Positions 34,668 to 44,170 of a stretch of DNA of 64,000 bases are shown piece by piece. Position numbers and translations under genes: made by a program. Positions within the stretch are counted from its first letter, which is position 1. The number at the start of each line of letters is the position of its first letter. The notes under the pieces are model-generated. The model had not been told where the DNA came from and did not search any database. It worked only from the letters and a program-made list of their open reading frames with translations. This stretch comes from Halomonas huangheensis (GTDB taxonomy: Bacteria > Pseudomonadota > Gammaproteobacteria > Pseudomonadales > Halomonadaceae). The stretch spans positions 3,162,001 to 3,226,000 of the forward strand of contig NZ_CP013106.1 in NCBI RefSeq assembly GCF_001431725.1, given 5' to 3'.

Positions 34668-34737
34668 AAGATTGATTCCTGTCCTCTCCCGCTCGAGAAT
34701 CGAAGCTGTCTGCAATCCTCTCGACCAGGAGAATCTG

Positions 34738-35217
34738 ATGACCATTGCCAAAGGCGACCGCCTACCCGACGTTACGCTATTTATCAGCGGCGCGGAGGGC
34801 CCGCAACCCATCGCTTCCGGTAAGTTCTTCGCCGGTCGCAAGGTCGTATTATTCGCTGTACCCGGTGCCTTTACCCCCGGATGTTCCAATACTCATATGC
34901 CCGGTTTCGTGGTCAATGCTGACAAATTGTTGGACAAGGTCGATGCCGTAGCATGCCTTGCCGTCAACGATGCCTTTGTCATGGGTGCATGGCAGAAGGA
35001 CCAGAACGCGGAAGCGATCACCATGCTCGCCGATGGTAATGCCGACTTCACCCGCGCCATCGGTATGGACAAGGATGCCAGCGCAGGCGGCATGGGTGTG
35101 CGCAGCCTGCGCTACGCCATGATCATCAACGATGGCGTAGTTGAATACCTTGGCGTTGATACCCAGCGCGGCGTGATCGAGGCCTCCAGCGCCGAGACCA
35201 TTCTGTCGCAGTTGTAA
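34738..35217 (+). CDS. Peroxiredoxin (Prx5-like, AhpC/TSA-redoxin family)
   Basis: The 159-residue enzyme reduces hydrogen peroxide and alkyl hydroperoxides. The peroxidatic Cys lies in PGAFTPGCSNTHMPGF (about residue 49), the canonical Prx5 motif. A second Cys (VACLAVND) is also present; the resolving residue is not obvious. The ATG at 34738 follows AGGAG at seven bases. It is thioredoxin- or glutaredoxin-dependent in relatives. Confidence 0.9.
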   Translation: MTIAKGDRLPDVTLFISGAEGPQPIASGKFFAGRKVVLFAVPGAFTPGCSNTHMPGFVVNADKLLDKVDAVACLAVNDAFVMGAWQKDQNAEAITMLADGNADFTRAIGMDKDASAGGMGVRSLRYAMIINDGVVEYLGVDTQRGVIEASSAETILSQL

Positions 35218-35320
35218 GCCGGAGCTACTCTGTAGGCCGGAACTACGCTGCAAGCCTGAACCAACCAGCTACGCTGGAAGTTGTCGCGACATCCGTCGCA
35301 ATAACCAGGAGACAGTAGCG

Positions 35321-35746
35321 ATGGAAGATGCAATGACCCTCAAGGGAGCCTGCCTCTGCAGTGCCGTTCACCTCGAGGTGGAGCTGGAAAAGCAGAATGT
35401 TGGCGCCTGCCATTGCAACATGTGTCGTACCTGGGGCGGAGGGCCATTGCTGGCACTCGAGTCGGTCCGCCAGGTCAAGGTCGATGGCGAGGAGAAGATC
35501 ACCTACTTTTCATCCTCTGAGTGGGCAGAGCGCGCCTTCTGCAGCCAATGTGGCACTCATCTCTTCTACCGACTGAAGAGCGGAGAGCACTACGCGGTAC
35601 CGGTAGGGCTGGTGGATCATGGTGAGGCATGGACTCTCGATAGCCAGATCTTCATTGACGAAAAACCTGGCTGGTATCACTTCGGCAACGAGACCACCAA
35701 CCTCACCGGGCAGCAGGTCTTCGAAGCCTTCAACGCCAGCAACTGA
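35321..35746 (+). CDS. GFA-family (glutathione-dependent formaldehyde-activating enzyme-like) zinc protein
   Basis: The 141-residue protein carries the zinc-binding Cys clusters of the GFA family: GACLCSAVH, GACHCNMCRTWGG and FCSQCGTHLFYR. Most family members do not have a proven reaction, so the formaldehyde-activating name should be read as a fold label. The first four residues may be dispensable (MTLKGACLC). A terminator follows. Confidence 0.87.
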   Translation: MEDAMTLKGACLCSAVHLEVELEKQNVGACHCNMCRTWGGGPLLALESVRQVKVDGEEKITYFSSSEWAERAFCSQCGTHLFYRLKSGEHYAVPVGLVDHGEAWTLDSQIFIDEKPGWYHFGNETTNLTGQQVFEAFNASN

Positions 35747-35775
35747 TTCAGCGCCTCAACTTCCGTAGCGTTCCT

Positions 35776-35799
35776 GAACCGGCCGCTCTCGGCCGGTTC
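35776..35799. terminator. Bidirectional terminator between GFA-family and phospholipase-D genes
   Basis: A perfect 10-bp stem GAACCGGCCG with CGGCCGGTTC encloses CTCT, 29 bases after the GFA gene and 18 before the convergent stop. Confidence 0.8.
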
Positions 35800-35816
35800 A
35801 ATCCCGGGCCAGCGTG

Positions 35817-37388
35817 TTACAGCATCCATTCCACTGGCAACAGCGACACAAAAGACACAACGCCTCTACGGAGCAGACCAGAATTGGGCTCTTGATCGTA
35901 GCGTATAACCCCTTGATCCGTACGCTCCAGCCAGTACATATCGCCATCATCATCGAGCTTGACCTCATAGGCGTTAGCAATGACATCGGTATTGAAAACG
36001 TCGGTCAGAGTTCCAGCCAGTTCCGGGCTTTCGATGATGAATCCCAGCTCGGTGTTGAGTTGAGCCGAACGAGGGTCGAAGTTGAATGAGCCGACAAACA
36101 GCTTGTCGTTATCCACCGCGAAAGTCTTGGCATGCAGACTGACACCAGAGCTACCCAGTGGGCCTGCCTCCTTGCTGCGGCCAGGAGCTCCCGGCGCTCG
36201 TTTGAGTTCAAACAGACGTACCCCACCTTCGAGCAACTCGCGACGACGCTTGGCGTAGCCTGCGTGCACGGCTGCCACGTCCGTTGCCTCCAGCGCGTTG
36301 GTGAGAACGGTCACTTCCACGCCGCGTTGTTCCATGTCGGTGAACATACGAGTGCCTCTTTCCACCGGCACAAAGTAGGGTGACACCAGATGCACGGACT
36401 CCTGCGGCTGACCAATCACTTCCACGAGATGATCAGTCAGCAACTCGTTATCTTTCGCTCTGCCCAGGCCCTTGGCAGGGTCATCACTGACCATGGTTGT
36501 ATTCGCCCACACCAGTTCGAGATGACCTTCCTCAAGCGCATGCATGATGCGGCTATTGGTGATCGCCTGGCGATACTCAAGAGTCACCGGAGATTCCATA
36601 GCAGCATTGACCTCATGCTGGAAACGCTCCAGACCTGCCGGACCGACCGAATCAAGCACCCTGGTAGCAGGATAGGAAGAAGCACTCGACCAATAACGAT
36701 CAAAATCCATCGATACATCCTGAACGACCGGCCCCACCGCCAGCACATCAAGATCAGCGAAGGCGGTATTCTCACTGGCTCCAAAATACTCGTCAGCGAT
36801 ATTGCGCCCGCCGATAACCGTCGCCTGGTTATCCACCGTAAAGGACTTGTTGTGCATGCGGCGATTGGCGCGACTGAAGTCGGTGATATAGCCGATCCAG
36901 CGCGGTGAACGCACCACGAATGGGTTGAACAGTCGCACTTCGATATACGGATGCGCGTCCAGTGCAGCAATCTTCTCATCCCGCCCGTCGGTATTGATGT
37001 CATCCAGCAGCAGTCGCACCCGAACATGACGATCCGCAGCATCGAGCAACGCCTTGTAGAGCATCGTTCCGGTAACATCGTCATTCCAGATGTAGTACTG
37101 GATATCGAGCGTGCTTTCCGCTGCCGCGGCGAGCAACCAGCGGGCAGCAAAGGCATCTCGGGAGTCACGCAACGCATATATCCCGCTTTCTCCCGAGTGC
37201 TTCTGCACAACAGGGGAAATCACCCTACCCAACCTGGTATCTCGGGTCAGGGGCTCCGGCATGGCATAGGTCGTGCTACGCCCTTCAAGCGGTGGCAAAT
37301 TGGTACAGGCGGTCAGAAGCGTCACCAACAGAAGCAACGCGGACAACCTCATCTGACGCAGGACACGGCCGCAAATCGAGTCACTCAA
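35817..37388 (-). CDS. Phospholipase-D-family lipoprotein (cardiolipin-synthase-like)
   Basis: This 523-residue protein has a lipobox near residue 28 (LLLVTLLTAC) and two HKD motifs, one starting RRMHNKSFTVDN (about residue 180) and one VSLHAKTFAVDN (about residue 415). PLD-family enzymes hydrolyse or transfer phosphatidyl groups; the pattern resembles ClsC-type cardiolipin synthases. The TTG start at 37388 has AGGGA eight bases upstream; an ATG at 37352 is the alternative and would place the lipobox closer to the N terminus. Location: membrane-attached, probably periplasmic side. Confidence 0.85.
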   Translation of the reverse strand: MSDSICGRVLRQMRLSALLLLVTLLTACTNLPPLEGRSTTYAMPEPLTRDTRLGRVISPVVQKHSGESGIYALRDSRDAFAARWLLAAAAESTLDIQYYIWNDDVTGTMLYKALLDAADRHVRVRLLLDDINTDGRDEKIAALDAHPYIEVRLFNPFVVRSPRWIGYITDFSRANRRMHNKSFTVDNQATVIGGRNIADEYFGASENTAFADLDVLAVGPVVQDVSMDFDRYWSSASSYPATRVLDSVGPAGLERFQHEVNAAMESPVTLEYRQAITNSRIMHALEEGHLELVWANTTMVSDDPAKGLGRAKDNELLTDHLVEVIGQPQESVHLVSPYFVPVERGTRMFTDMEQRGVEVTVLTNALEATDVAAVHAGYAKRRRELLEGGVRLFELKRAPGAPGRSKEAGPLGSSGVSLHAKTFAVDNDKLFVGSFNFDPRSAQLNTELGFIIESPELAGTLTDVFNTDVIANAYEVKLDDDGDMYWLERTDQGVIRYDQEPNSGLLRRGVVSFVSLLPVEWML

Positions 37389-37544
37389 GTTATTGTTCCC
37401 TGGCTCAAGGAGGATGCTGATTCAACGCTATTGTGCACTGATCAACATCAGCGTCCCAGCCAACACCAGCAAATCACGCCAGAATCATCCTGTGGAAGTC
37501 CCAGCACAATGCCTCCACCGACTGATCACCCCGCACGGTTGAAC

Positions 37545-37913
37545 TTATCTGTCGCGAGATTCATCAGGCATCAGCGGCATCGACAGCAGCAGGAACGATA
37601 ATGTCTTGCCATGCCCATCAAGGTTCAATGCACCATTGACGCCACCCTGCAATACGTCGTCGATGACCAGGTTCATGCCATATAACCCCGGCATCGGATA
37701 GCGCCTGACTCGGGAAGCGCCACGGTGGGCAAACAGTGCCAGAACTCGTGATTCTGTCACCGTCTCCATCAAACATGGATAATCCTGAGGGTCGTAGACG
37801 AATACCGCGAGGTTGAGGCGGTCGCCCTTGTCACCTGCTCGTGCATGGGCGATATCGTGCAGACGTAGCGTCTGGTCCACCGGCGAGATAGCCAACAGCT
37901 GTTGCGTGGTCAT
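37545..37913 (-). CDS. AtuA-associated ferredoxin-fold domain protein
   Basis: The 122-residue protein (MTTQQLLAISPVDQTLRLHDIAHARAGDKGDRLNLAVFVYD) matches the small C-terminal domain often fused to or encoded next to AtuA proteins; the AHARAGDKGD stretch is its hallmark. The ATG overlaps the AtuA stop (ATGA) and has GGGAGG upstream. Its function is unknown beyond acting with AtuA, perhaps as a subunit of one enzyme. Confidence 0.82.
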   Translation of the reverse strand: MTTQQLLAISPVDQTLRLHDIAHARAGDKGDRLNLAVFVYDPQDYPCLMETVTESRVLALFAHRGASRVRRYPMPGLYGMNLVIDDVLQGGVNGALNLDGHGKTLSFLLLSMPLMPDESRDR

Positions 37914-39343
37914 AGTACCTCCCTTCCTCGACGCCACTCCGCCCCGACCTCTTCATCGGCACTTTTGTCAGCTCTTTCATCAGCATAGTAACGCCGAGCA
38001 CCACTGACGATATCCTCCCGTCTGACCAGCCATGAGGCACTCAACAGACGCCGCTGGAAGTTACGCCGCACTCCGCCTCCGCCTGCTGGCCCCGCGCAGT
38101 AGAGTGCCAACAACTCCTGAGTGGCACGTTCCACCCAGCGCCGCTCAGCATGCTCAACAGCCAGCCGAAGCCGGTAATCACCATCTACGGCGTCATCGTC
38201 CCGGGGCGTCATACGTCCATCATCATCATTGAACACACTGAGCAGGCCGATGATGTCAAAGCGCGAACGCAGGTCTTGCGGCGTACGAAAGCTCAAACGC
38301 TCGCGCAGTATCTGCGCCGCCAGCCTGGCGCGAGCCAGAGCATTGGGGCCGGCATAGGAGATTTCTGCCTCGCCCTGCCAGCCAGCGTCATAGCACACAG
38401 TGGTCTTGAGCCGTGCTGGAGCAGGCTTGCCACGAATGCCGCTGACTTCAACACGATCAGCAGCAATCTGCCGTACCTGCGCCTCGCTCAGATCGACCAC
38501 CACATCCGGTGTCAGGTAATTGGCCGGATCGTGCACTTCATAGAGCAACTGTTCCTTGACGGTACGTTCGGTGACCAGGCCACCGGACCCTTCAGGCTTG
38601 GTCACCAATAAACGGCCATCGGCCTCAACCTCGATGATCGGATAGCCAAGATGCGCCAGACCCGACACATCCTTGAAGCCAGGATCGGCAAAATAACCGC
38701 CGCTGACCTGCGAGCCACACTCACCAAGATGGCCCGCCATCATCCCGGCAGCCAATCGATCCCAGTCATCCCACGCCCAACCAAAATGCGCGATCAGCGG
38801 CGCAAGGAACAGCGCCGGATCGGCGACCCGACCAGCAACCACCACATCCGCTCCCAGCTGCAACGCTTTCACCAACGGTTCAGCGCCAAGATAGACATTG
38901 GCGGATACCAGCCGCTCCTCATCCGGCAGCTCTCCGCTTTCCGCCTCCCAGCGCAGAAGATCCAGTTCCTGCAGCCGTTGGCGAATATCATCGCCGAACA
39001 CCTCGGCAAGGTGGACTTCTGGCCGCCCGATTCGTGTTGCCAGCGTGGATATACACCGGCAGGCCCCACGTGGATCGGCGGCGCCGAAATTGCCGAGAAT
39101 GCTGATACCTTGGGCCATGCACTTGTCCAGCACCGGTTCGAGCAGTTCCCCGAGCAACGGTTCGTATCCGCCTTCCGGGTCCTCGCGCATACGTCGATGA
39201 GCAGCAGCAAGGGTACGTTCGCCGAGCGTCTCGAATACCAGTGCGCTGGGCTGCCCACGCCTGACCAGCTCATCAACAACGGCAATCGCTGCGTCGGTTC
39301 GGTCTCCCGAGAACCCCGCGCCACTTCCCAACAGGAAACTCAT
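37910..39343 (-). CDS. AtuA-family protein (acyclic terpene utilisation AtuA / DUF1446)
   Basis: The 477-residue protein matches the AtuA family ([72 protein letters not shown]). AtuA was found in Pseudomonas citronellol/geraniol catabolism, but its reaction is not established and many homologues occur in other carboxylate pathways. Here no acyl-CoA carboxylase or dehydrogenase genes are adjacent, so terpene use is not indicated. It overlaps the TRAP permease stop by four bases. Confidence 0.85.
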   Translation of the reverse strand: [477 protein letters not shown]

Positions 39344-41250
39344 GATGGTGTCTCCTCAGAGCGCTGCTCGCCCGTGGTACTGACCGGGTCATGCTCCGAC
39401 AACAACGCCAGATGGCGACGCCGAATCATGAAGATCAGGATGGTGGTCAGTAACGCTGCCAACGTCGTCAGCCAACCCGGAGTCAACGCCAGCACAATGA
39501 TCGCGACCAGCACCGCGAGGTCCAACCAGCCACGTCCCGTAAACGTGCTTCGCGCCATCAAGGCTGAGAAAGCAGTCACAAACACCACGCCCTGACACAA
39601 CGCCAACAGGATATCGATACTGTCACCGAAACCTGCCAGAGCCGGATAGATCAGCAGCAGAAAAGGAATCACATAGATCGCTGCCGCGAGTCGAACCGCC
39701 TCGAATGCCGAGGTCATCCAGGTGGTCGCGGCGATGCCCGATGCCACAAAGACAGCGACACAGACTGGTGGCGTGATCACCGACAGGGTGGCGAAGTAGA
39801 ATACGAACAGGTGGGCAATCAACGGATCAACGCCGATACCGGTCAAGGCCGGCGCCAGCACCGACGCCACCAGCACATAGGCGGCCGTAGTTGGAATCCC
39901 CATGCCGAGAATCAGGCAGACCGCAGCAACGATCAGCGCGACCATCATCGTCGATTGCCCAACATCGACGATCAGGCTGGTCAGCGTCACGCCGATTCCG
40001 GTCATGCCAATCATCGCTACCAGAATCTGAGCCCCGGCCAACAGCACGCCAATGATCACCATGCCCCGCCCGGCATCCTGAACACCTTCCAGCAGTGTCA
40101 CGATCAACTGACGTAGTGAAGTCCCGGCACGCAACCCGAACAGCACATAAGTGACTGCCGTCAGAGCAATGCCATAGAACGCCGCCGTCTGGATCGACTT
40201 ACCGCTCAACACCCCAGCGAAGAGCCCACCCAGTGCCGCGACGATCGGTACCAACCGCGAAGCTCTGAGAATCTCCGGCCAACGCGGCAACTCTTCTTCT
40301 GGAACTACGCGTAGTCCCCGTCGACGAGCAACCAGATGAATGGTCAGAAACACACCAAGGTAGAACAGCGCCGCTGGAATCAGTGCCGCAAGCGCGATGC
40401 GCACATAACTCTCACCGAGAATCTCAGCCATGATGAAGGCTGCTGCGCCGAGAATTGGTGGAGCCACCTGCCCACCTGTCGATGCAACCGCTTCGACGCC
40501 CGCCGCAAAAGGTGCGGGATAACCGAGCCGCTTCATCATCGGAATGGTGAAATTGCCGGTGGTAGCAACATTGGCCACGGCGCTACCGCTGACCATACCG
40601 AACAACCCTGATGCCACAGTCGCAACCTTGGCTGCTCCGCCCGGCGAGCGTCCGCTGATACGCAAGGCAATATCCATGAAGGTGTTTCCACCACCGGTAT
40701 GCAGCAGAATGCCACCGAACATCACGAAGGCAGCAATGGTCGTCGCTGCGACCCCGACCAACATGCCCCAGATGCCCAGGTCGCCCAGATAAAGGGTCTC
40801 AGTGATGTAGTAGATATCGAAGCCACGGTGGCCGAGTGGACCCGGAATCCAGCTCCCCAGCCACGCATATCCCAGTCCTACCAACACCAACAGCGGAAAG
40901 ATCAGCCCAATGGCCCGGCGCGACAACTCCAGAATGGTCGCCACCAGTAGCGCGCATAGCCACAGATCACGCGTGGTCGCCCAGGGAAGTTCAGTAAGAA
41001 TCTGCTGATGGTGAGTCGCGACATAGCCACAGGCAATCACCGTACCCACCGCCAATAGCGCATCAACCAACAATCCCAGCGGACGCCAGGCCCTACCCTG
41101 CCCCAGCGGATAAAGCGTCAGGCCAAGCAGAATCACCAGGCTCAGAAACAGACTGCGCTGCACCAGGCTCTCGAAGGAGCCAAATGCTGCGCTGTAGAGA
41201 ATCAGGGCACCCAGCAGCAATGCCAGGCACCGGGAAATGAACGTCAGCAT
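39340..41250 (-). CDS. TRAP transporter fused permease (DctQ-DctM fusion, TAXI type)
   Basis: The 636-residue protein has many hydrophobic segments and the fused permease pattern (GATASGLFGMVSGSAVANVATTGNFTIPMMKRLGYPAPFAAGVEA region and GIPTTAAYVLVASVLAPAL). It forms the membrane part of a TAXI-type TRAP system driven by the sodium or proton gradient. The substrate is a carboxylate or related compound in relatives. The gene lies between the TAXI binding-protein gene and the AtuA gene in the same direction. Confidence 0.93.
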   Translation of the reverse strand: MLTFISRCLALLLGALILYSAAFGSFESLVQRSLFLSLVILLGLTLYPLGQGRAWRPLGLLVDALLAVGTVIACGYVATHHQQILTELPWATTRDLWLCALLVATILELSRRAIGLIFPLLVLVGLGYAWLGSWIPGPLGHRGFDIYYITETLYLGDLGIWGMLVGVAATTIAAFVMFGGILLHTGGGNTFMDIALRISGRSPGGAAKVATVASGLFGMVSGSAVANVATTGNFTIPMMKRLGYPAPFAAGVEAVASTGGQVAPPILGAAAFIMAEILGESYVRIALAALIPAALFYLGVFLTIHLVARRRGLRVVPEEELPRWPEILRASRLVPIVAALGGLFAGVLSGKSIQTAAFYGIALTAVTYVLFGLRAGTSLRQLIVTLLEGVQDAGRGMVIIGVLLAGAQILVAMIGMTGIGVTLTSLIVDVGQSTMMVALIVAAVCLILGMGIPTTAAYVLVASVLAPALTGIGVDPLIAHLFVFYFATLSVITPPVCVAVFVASGIAATTWMTSAFEAVRLAAAIYVIPFLLLIYPALAGFGDSIDILLALCQGVVFVTAFSALMARSTFTGRGWLDLAVLVAIIVLALTPGWLTTLAALLTTILIFMIRRRHLALLSEHDPVSTTGEQRSEETPS

Positions 41251-41279
41251 ACAAGCGTCTCGTTAGTCGGCAGGCTTCA

Positions 41280-41367
41280 AGGCTCTATTCGACAGGCGTC
41301 AGGGCTCTATTCAACAGGCGTCAGGGCTCTATTCAACAGGCGTCAGGGCTCTATTCAACAGGCGTCA
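41280..41367. repeat. 22-bp tandem repeat, four copies, containing the stop region of the TAXI gene
   Basis: Units of the form GGGCTCTATTCAACAGGCGTCA start at 41280, 41302, 41324 and 41346. The last copy (on the plus strand) holds the end of the TAXI coding region: its minus-strand reading is codons for LTPVE and TAG. The other copies are duplicates of this 3' end lying downstream of the stop. Confidence 0.92.
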
Positions 41368-42334
41368 GGGCTTCAGGAATCTCGTACCCCTGTTCCTCGA
41401 AATAGCGTGCTGCACCAGGGTGTAGCGGTACGCTGCCGACAGACAACGTCATTTCGGCCATATCCTCACCTTCCAGCGCGGCAAAGGCGTTGGCCTGGGG
41501 GTCAGGATGCTCCATCACCGCCTTGACGATCTGATAGGCAGTTTCCTCATCCAACGAAGGCGAAGCATGCATTGCGACCCCGAAGGCCCAGGTGGTGTAA
41601 GCCGGCACGCCTTGCGCGGCACCTTCAGGAATATCAACCACGGCCAACTCCGGCATCTCGCTGCGTAGCGTCTCTGCCTGCTGCTCATCCAGCGACAACA
41701 CCGCGACATCGGTGAAAGTCGCAATATCCATGGTCGATCCATCGAGACGCTTGCCGACCCCAGACTTGACGTAACCGGCGATGCGGTCATCCTTGATCGA
41801 GTCCACTACGTCCGACGTCGAACCACGCACATAATCCGGGGCGATGCCCAGTGTCTCGAATACAGCCTCGGTGGTGGCCTCAGTGGAGGAGCCGGTAATT
41901 CCCGGATTGAGGCGCACGCCTTCCAGGCCGGCCATGCTCGACACTCCCGCATCCTGCCGCAGCACCACATTCTGTGGCGCAACGGTGTAGACCCACAGCA
42001 GGCGAGAATCCACCGGGCGCGAGGAGTAATCCCCCTGACCGGCGTATGCCTGATAACCGGTGTTGGTCGTCACCAGTCCCATGTCGATCTGATCACGACT
42101 CAAGCGACGCAGGTTATCGACTGTCGCCCCGGTCTCCGCCACCGAGGAATTGACGTCTTCGACATATTCATTGATCAACTGATTGACGGCGACGAAGTAG
42201 CCGTAGTGGCTGGAAGAACTGGAAGTGGAACCGATCAGCAGACGTTGCTCCGCCTGTGCAACAGACACGGCGGAAAGCATGGCAATGCCTGCAGCCAAGG
42301 CGGTGATTCGGGTTTTTACGGCGTGCTCTTTCAT
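41351..42334 (-). CDS. TAXI-family TRAP transporter solute-binding protein
   Basis: The 327-residue protein has a signal peptide (RITALAAGIAMLSAVSVAQA-E) and a TAXI domain (LIGSTSSSSSHYGYFVAVNQLINEYV; GSSTEATTEAVFETLGI). TAXI proteins deliver carboxylates such as glutamate or similar acids to the fused permease. The ATG at 42334 follows AGGAG at six bases; the longer frame to 42523 overlaps the promoter of the divergent LysR gene and is not used. Its last codons lie inside a tandem repeat. Confidence 0.93.
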   Translation of the reverse strand: MKEHAVKTRITALAAGIAMLSAVSVAQAEQRLLIGSTSSSSSHYGYFVAVNQLINEYVEDVNSSVAETGATVDNLRRLSRDQIDMGLVTTNTGYQAYAGQGDYSSRPVDSRLLWVYTVAPQNVVLRQDAGVSSMAGLEGVRLNPGITGSSTEATTEAVFETLGIAPDYVRGSTSDVVDSIKDDRIAGYVKSGVGKRLDGSTMDIATFTDVAVLSLDEQQAETLRSEMPELAVVDIPEGAAQGVPAYTTWAFGVAMHASPSLDEETAYQIVKAVMEHPDPQANAFAALEGEDMAEMTLSVGSVPLHPGAARYFEEQGYEIPEALTPVE

Positions 42335-42457
42335 GACGTGCTCCTGCCCGCATGGGGCTTGTTGTTGTACTTGCTGTGCTTGTCGTGTCGAACCAGCATG
42401 GTCGGCAGGATACGTTTTGACTATTGAATAGTTTTTAAAAACCCTTTTAATAAACTT

Positions 42458-43354
42458 ATGAATCCAAGCATCAAGCAACTTCAGGCCTTTGTCGCCGTTT
42501 CCCGGGCTCGCAGCCTGGCGCAAGCCAGCGAACGCCTACACCTTTCGCAACCGGCCATTTCCATTACCCTCAAGAATCTCGAGCAACAGATCGGAGGCAA
42601 GCTATTCAGTCGTGAGGGACGACAACTGAGCCTGACGCCAGAAGGACGCGATTTTCTGCCTACTGCACTGCGCCTGTTACAAGACTGGCAGGAGGCCTTC
42701 GAGGATCTGGATGCTCTGTTCTCCAAACAACGCGGTAAAGTGACCATCGCGGCATTACCTACGCTCGCCGCTGGGGTCGTGCCCGGCGTGATCGCCGAGT
42801 TCCACCGTCATTACCCGCGAATCAACCTGAGCCTGCATGATGTACTGGCCGACGAAGTAACCCGCATGGTCCGTGAGGAGCGGGCAGACTTTGGCTTGTC
42901 AGTGGCGCCGCAGGATGCCGAGGACCTCGACTTCACGCCGATTCTCGACGACCAGAATGTTGTGGTTTGTGCCCTGGGGCATCCACTGCTGGAAAACAGC
43001 GAAGTGGCCTGGCGGATGCTGGCGAACTACCCCTTTATCGGCATCCATCGCCAATCCAGCTCGCGCCAGCAGATCGACCGCCTGATGGACGATATCGGCT
43101 GCCAACTGGATATCCTCTGCGATGCCAGCCAGATTGCCACCGTTGGTCGCATGGTCGCCACCGGGCTGGGTATCAGCGTGCTGCCATCGCTGAGCTTTCG
43201 ACAGATATCCCTCGACGGCCTTGATTATCGGCCGCTGATCGAGCCACAGCTTCCTCGCCGCCTGGGCATCATCACCCGCCGCCGCGACCCGCTCTCCTCC
43301 GCCGCAGCGGCGTTGTTGAGCATGGTCGAAACTGCCGCCGGTTCGTTGCGCTGA
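42458..43354 (+). CDS. LysR-family regulator, divergent from the TAXI-TRAP/AtuA operon
   Basis: The 298-residue protein has an N-terminal helix-turn-helix (FVAVSRARSLAQASERLHLSQPAISITLKNLEQQIGGKLF) and a LysR substrate-binding domain. It starts 123 bases from the TAXI gene on the other strand, the usual position for a LysR regulator that controls a divergent operon. Its ligand is probably the imported acid or a product. Confidence 0.92.
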   Translation: MNPSIKQLQAFVAVSRARSLAQASERLHLSQPAISITLKNLEQQIGGKLFSREGRQLSLTPEGRDFLPTALRLLQDWQEAFEDLDALFSKQRGKVTIAALPTLAAGVVPGVIAEFHRHYPRINLSLHDVLADEVTRMVREERADFGLSVAPQDAEDLDFTPILDDQNVVVCALGHPLLENSEVAWRMLANYPFIGIHRQSSSRQQIDRLMDDIGCQLDILCDASQIATVGRMVATGLGISVLPSLSFRQISLDGLDYRPLIEPQLPRRLGIITRRRDPLSSAAAALLSMVETAAGSLR

Positions 43355-43386
43355 CACCAGTATCAACAGACCGCTCGAATAAGGCT

Positions 43387-43470
43387 CTTTCACAAAGCCC
43401 CTTTCACAAAGCCCCTTTCATAAAGCCCCTTTCATAAAGCCCCTTTCATAAAGCCCCTTTCATAAAGGCT
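43387..43470. repeat. 14-bp tandem repeat, six copies
   Basis: Units of CTTTCATAAAGCCC, with C or T at one position, lie 32 bases after the LysR stop. Each unit contains CTTT...AAAG and could fold into small hairpins, so it may act as an unusual 3' structure. No gene overlaps it. Confidence 0.93.
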
Positions 43471-43537
43471 GGGAGTATGGCTAGCTCATGGCTATGTCAT
43501 ACGCCTTCAAGCACCATCTCGATCAAGGAGAGCCTTA

Positions 43538-44170
43538 ATGGACCTGCAACTGTGGCTGGCCTTTGTTGCCGCCTCCACGGCGTTACTGTTGATTCCTGGC
43601 CCCACGGTGCTGTTGGTATTGAGCTATGCACTGAGCCAGGGACGCAGCGTGGCACTGGCCACGGTGGCCGGGGTCTCGCTGGGAGTGTTGCTGTCGATGT
43701 GCGCATCACTGGCAGGATTGGGGGCGGTGGTGATGGCGTCGGCCACTGTGTTCACGGTACTTAAATGGGCAGGAGCCGTTTATCTGGTCTATCTGGGCAC
43801 CAGGATGTTTCTCGGTGCATCAAAGGCCAGTCTGGGCGACCTGTCACATCCTCAGGCATCATCAACACGCCGGGTGTTCACCCATGCCGCCATTGTGACC
43901 ACGCTGAATCCCAAGAGCATTGCCTTCTTCATCGCCTTTGTGCCGCAATTCATCACCCCGGGCAATGCCTTGCTGCCACAGTTCGCGATCCTGGTCGGCA
44001 CCTTTGTCGCGCTCGCCGCCATCAGCGCACTGGCCTATGCGCTGCTCGCTGATCAATTGCGTCGTCGCATCGCTCGGCCGACGGTAATGGCAGCGCTGTC
44101 CCGGCTCAGCGGTGGCGCATTGATTGCCATGGGCGCAGCCACTGCCACCCTCAAACGTTCGACAGCGTAA
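43538..44170 (+). CDS. LysE/RhtB-family amino-acid exporter
   Basis: The 210-residue protein has six hydrophobic segments and RhtB-type motifs (LLIPGPTVLLVLSYALSQGRSVALATVAGVSLGVLL; TLNPKSIAFFIAFVPQFI). GGAG precedes the ATG. It is a second member of the family in this window, about 20 kb from the first. Its 3' end overlaps that of the convergent cobA gene by 20 bases. Confidence 0.88.
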   Translation: MDLQLWLAFVAASTALLLIPGPTVLLVLSYALSQGRSVALATVAGVSLGVLLSMCASLAGLGAVVMASATVFTVLKWAGAVYLVYLGTRMFLGASKASLGDLSHPQASSTRRVFTHAAIVTTLNPKSIAFFIAFVPQFITPGNALLPQFAILVGTFVALAAISALAYALLADQLRRRIARPTVMAALSRLSGGALIAMGAATATLKRSTA

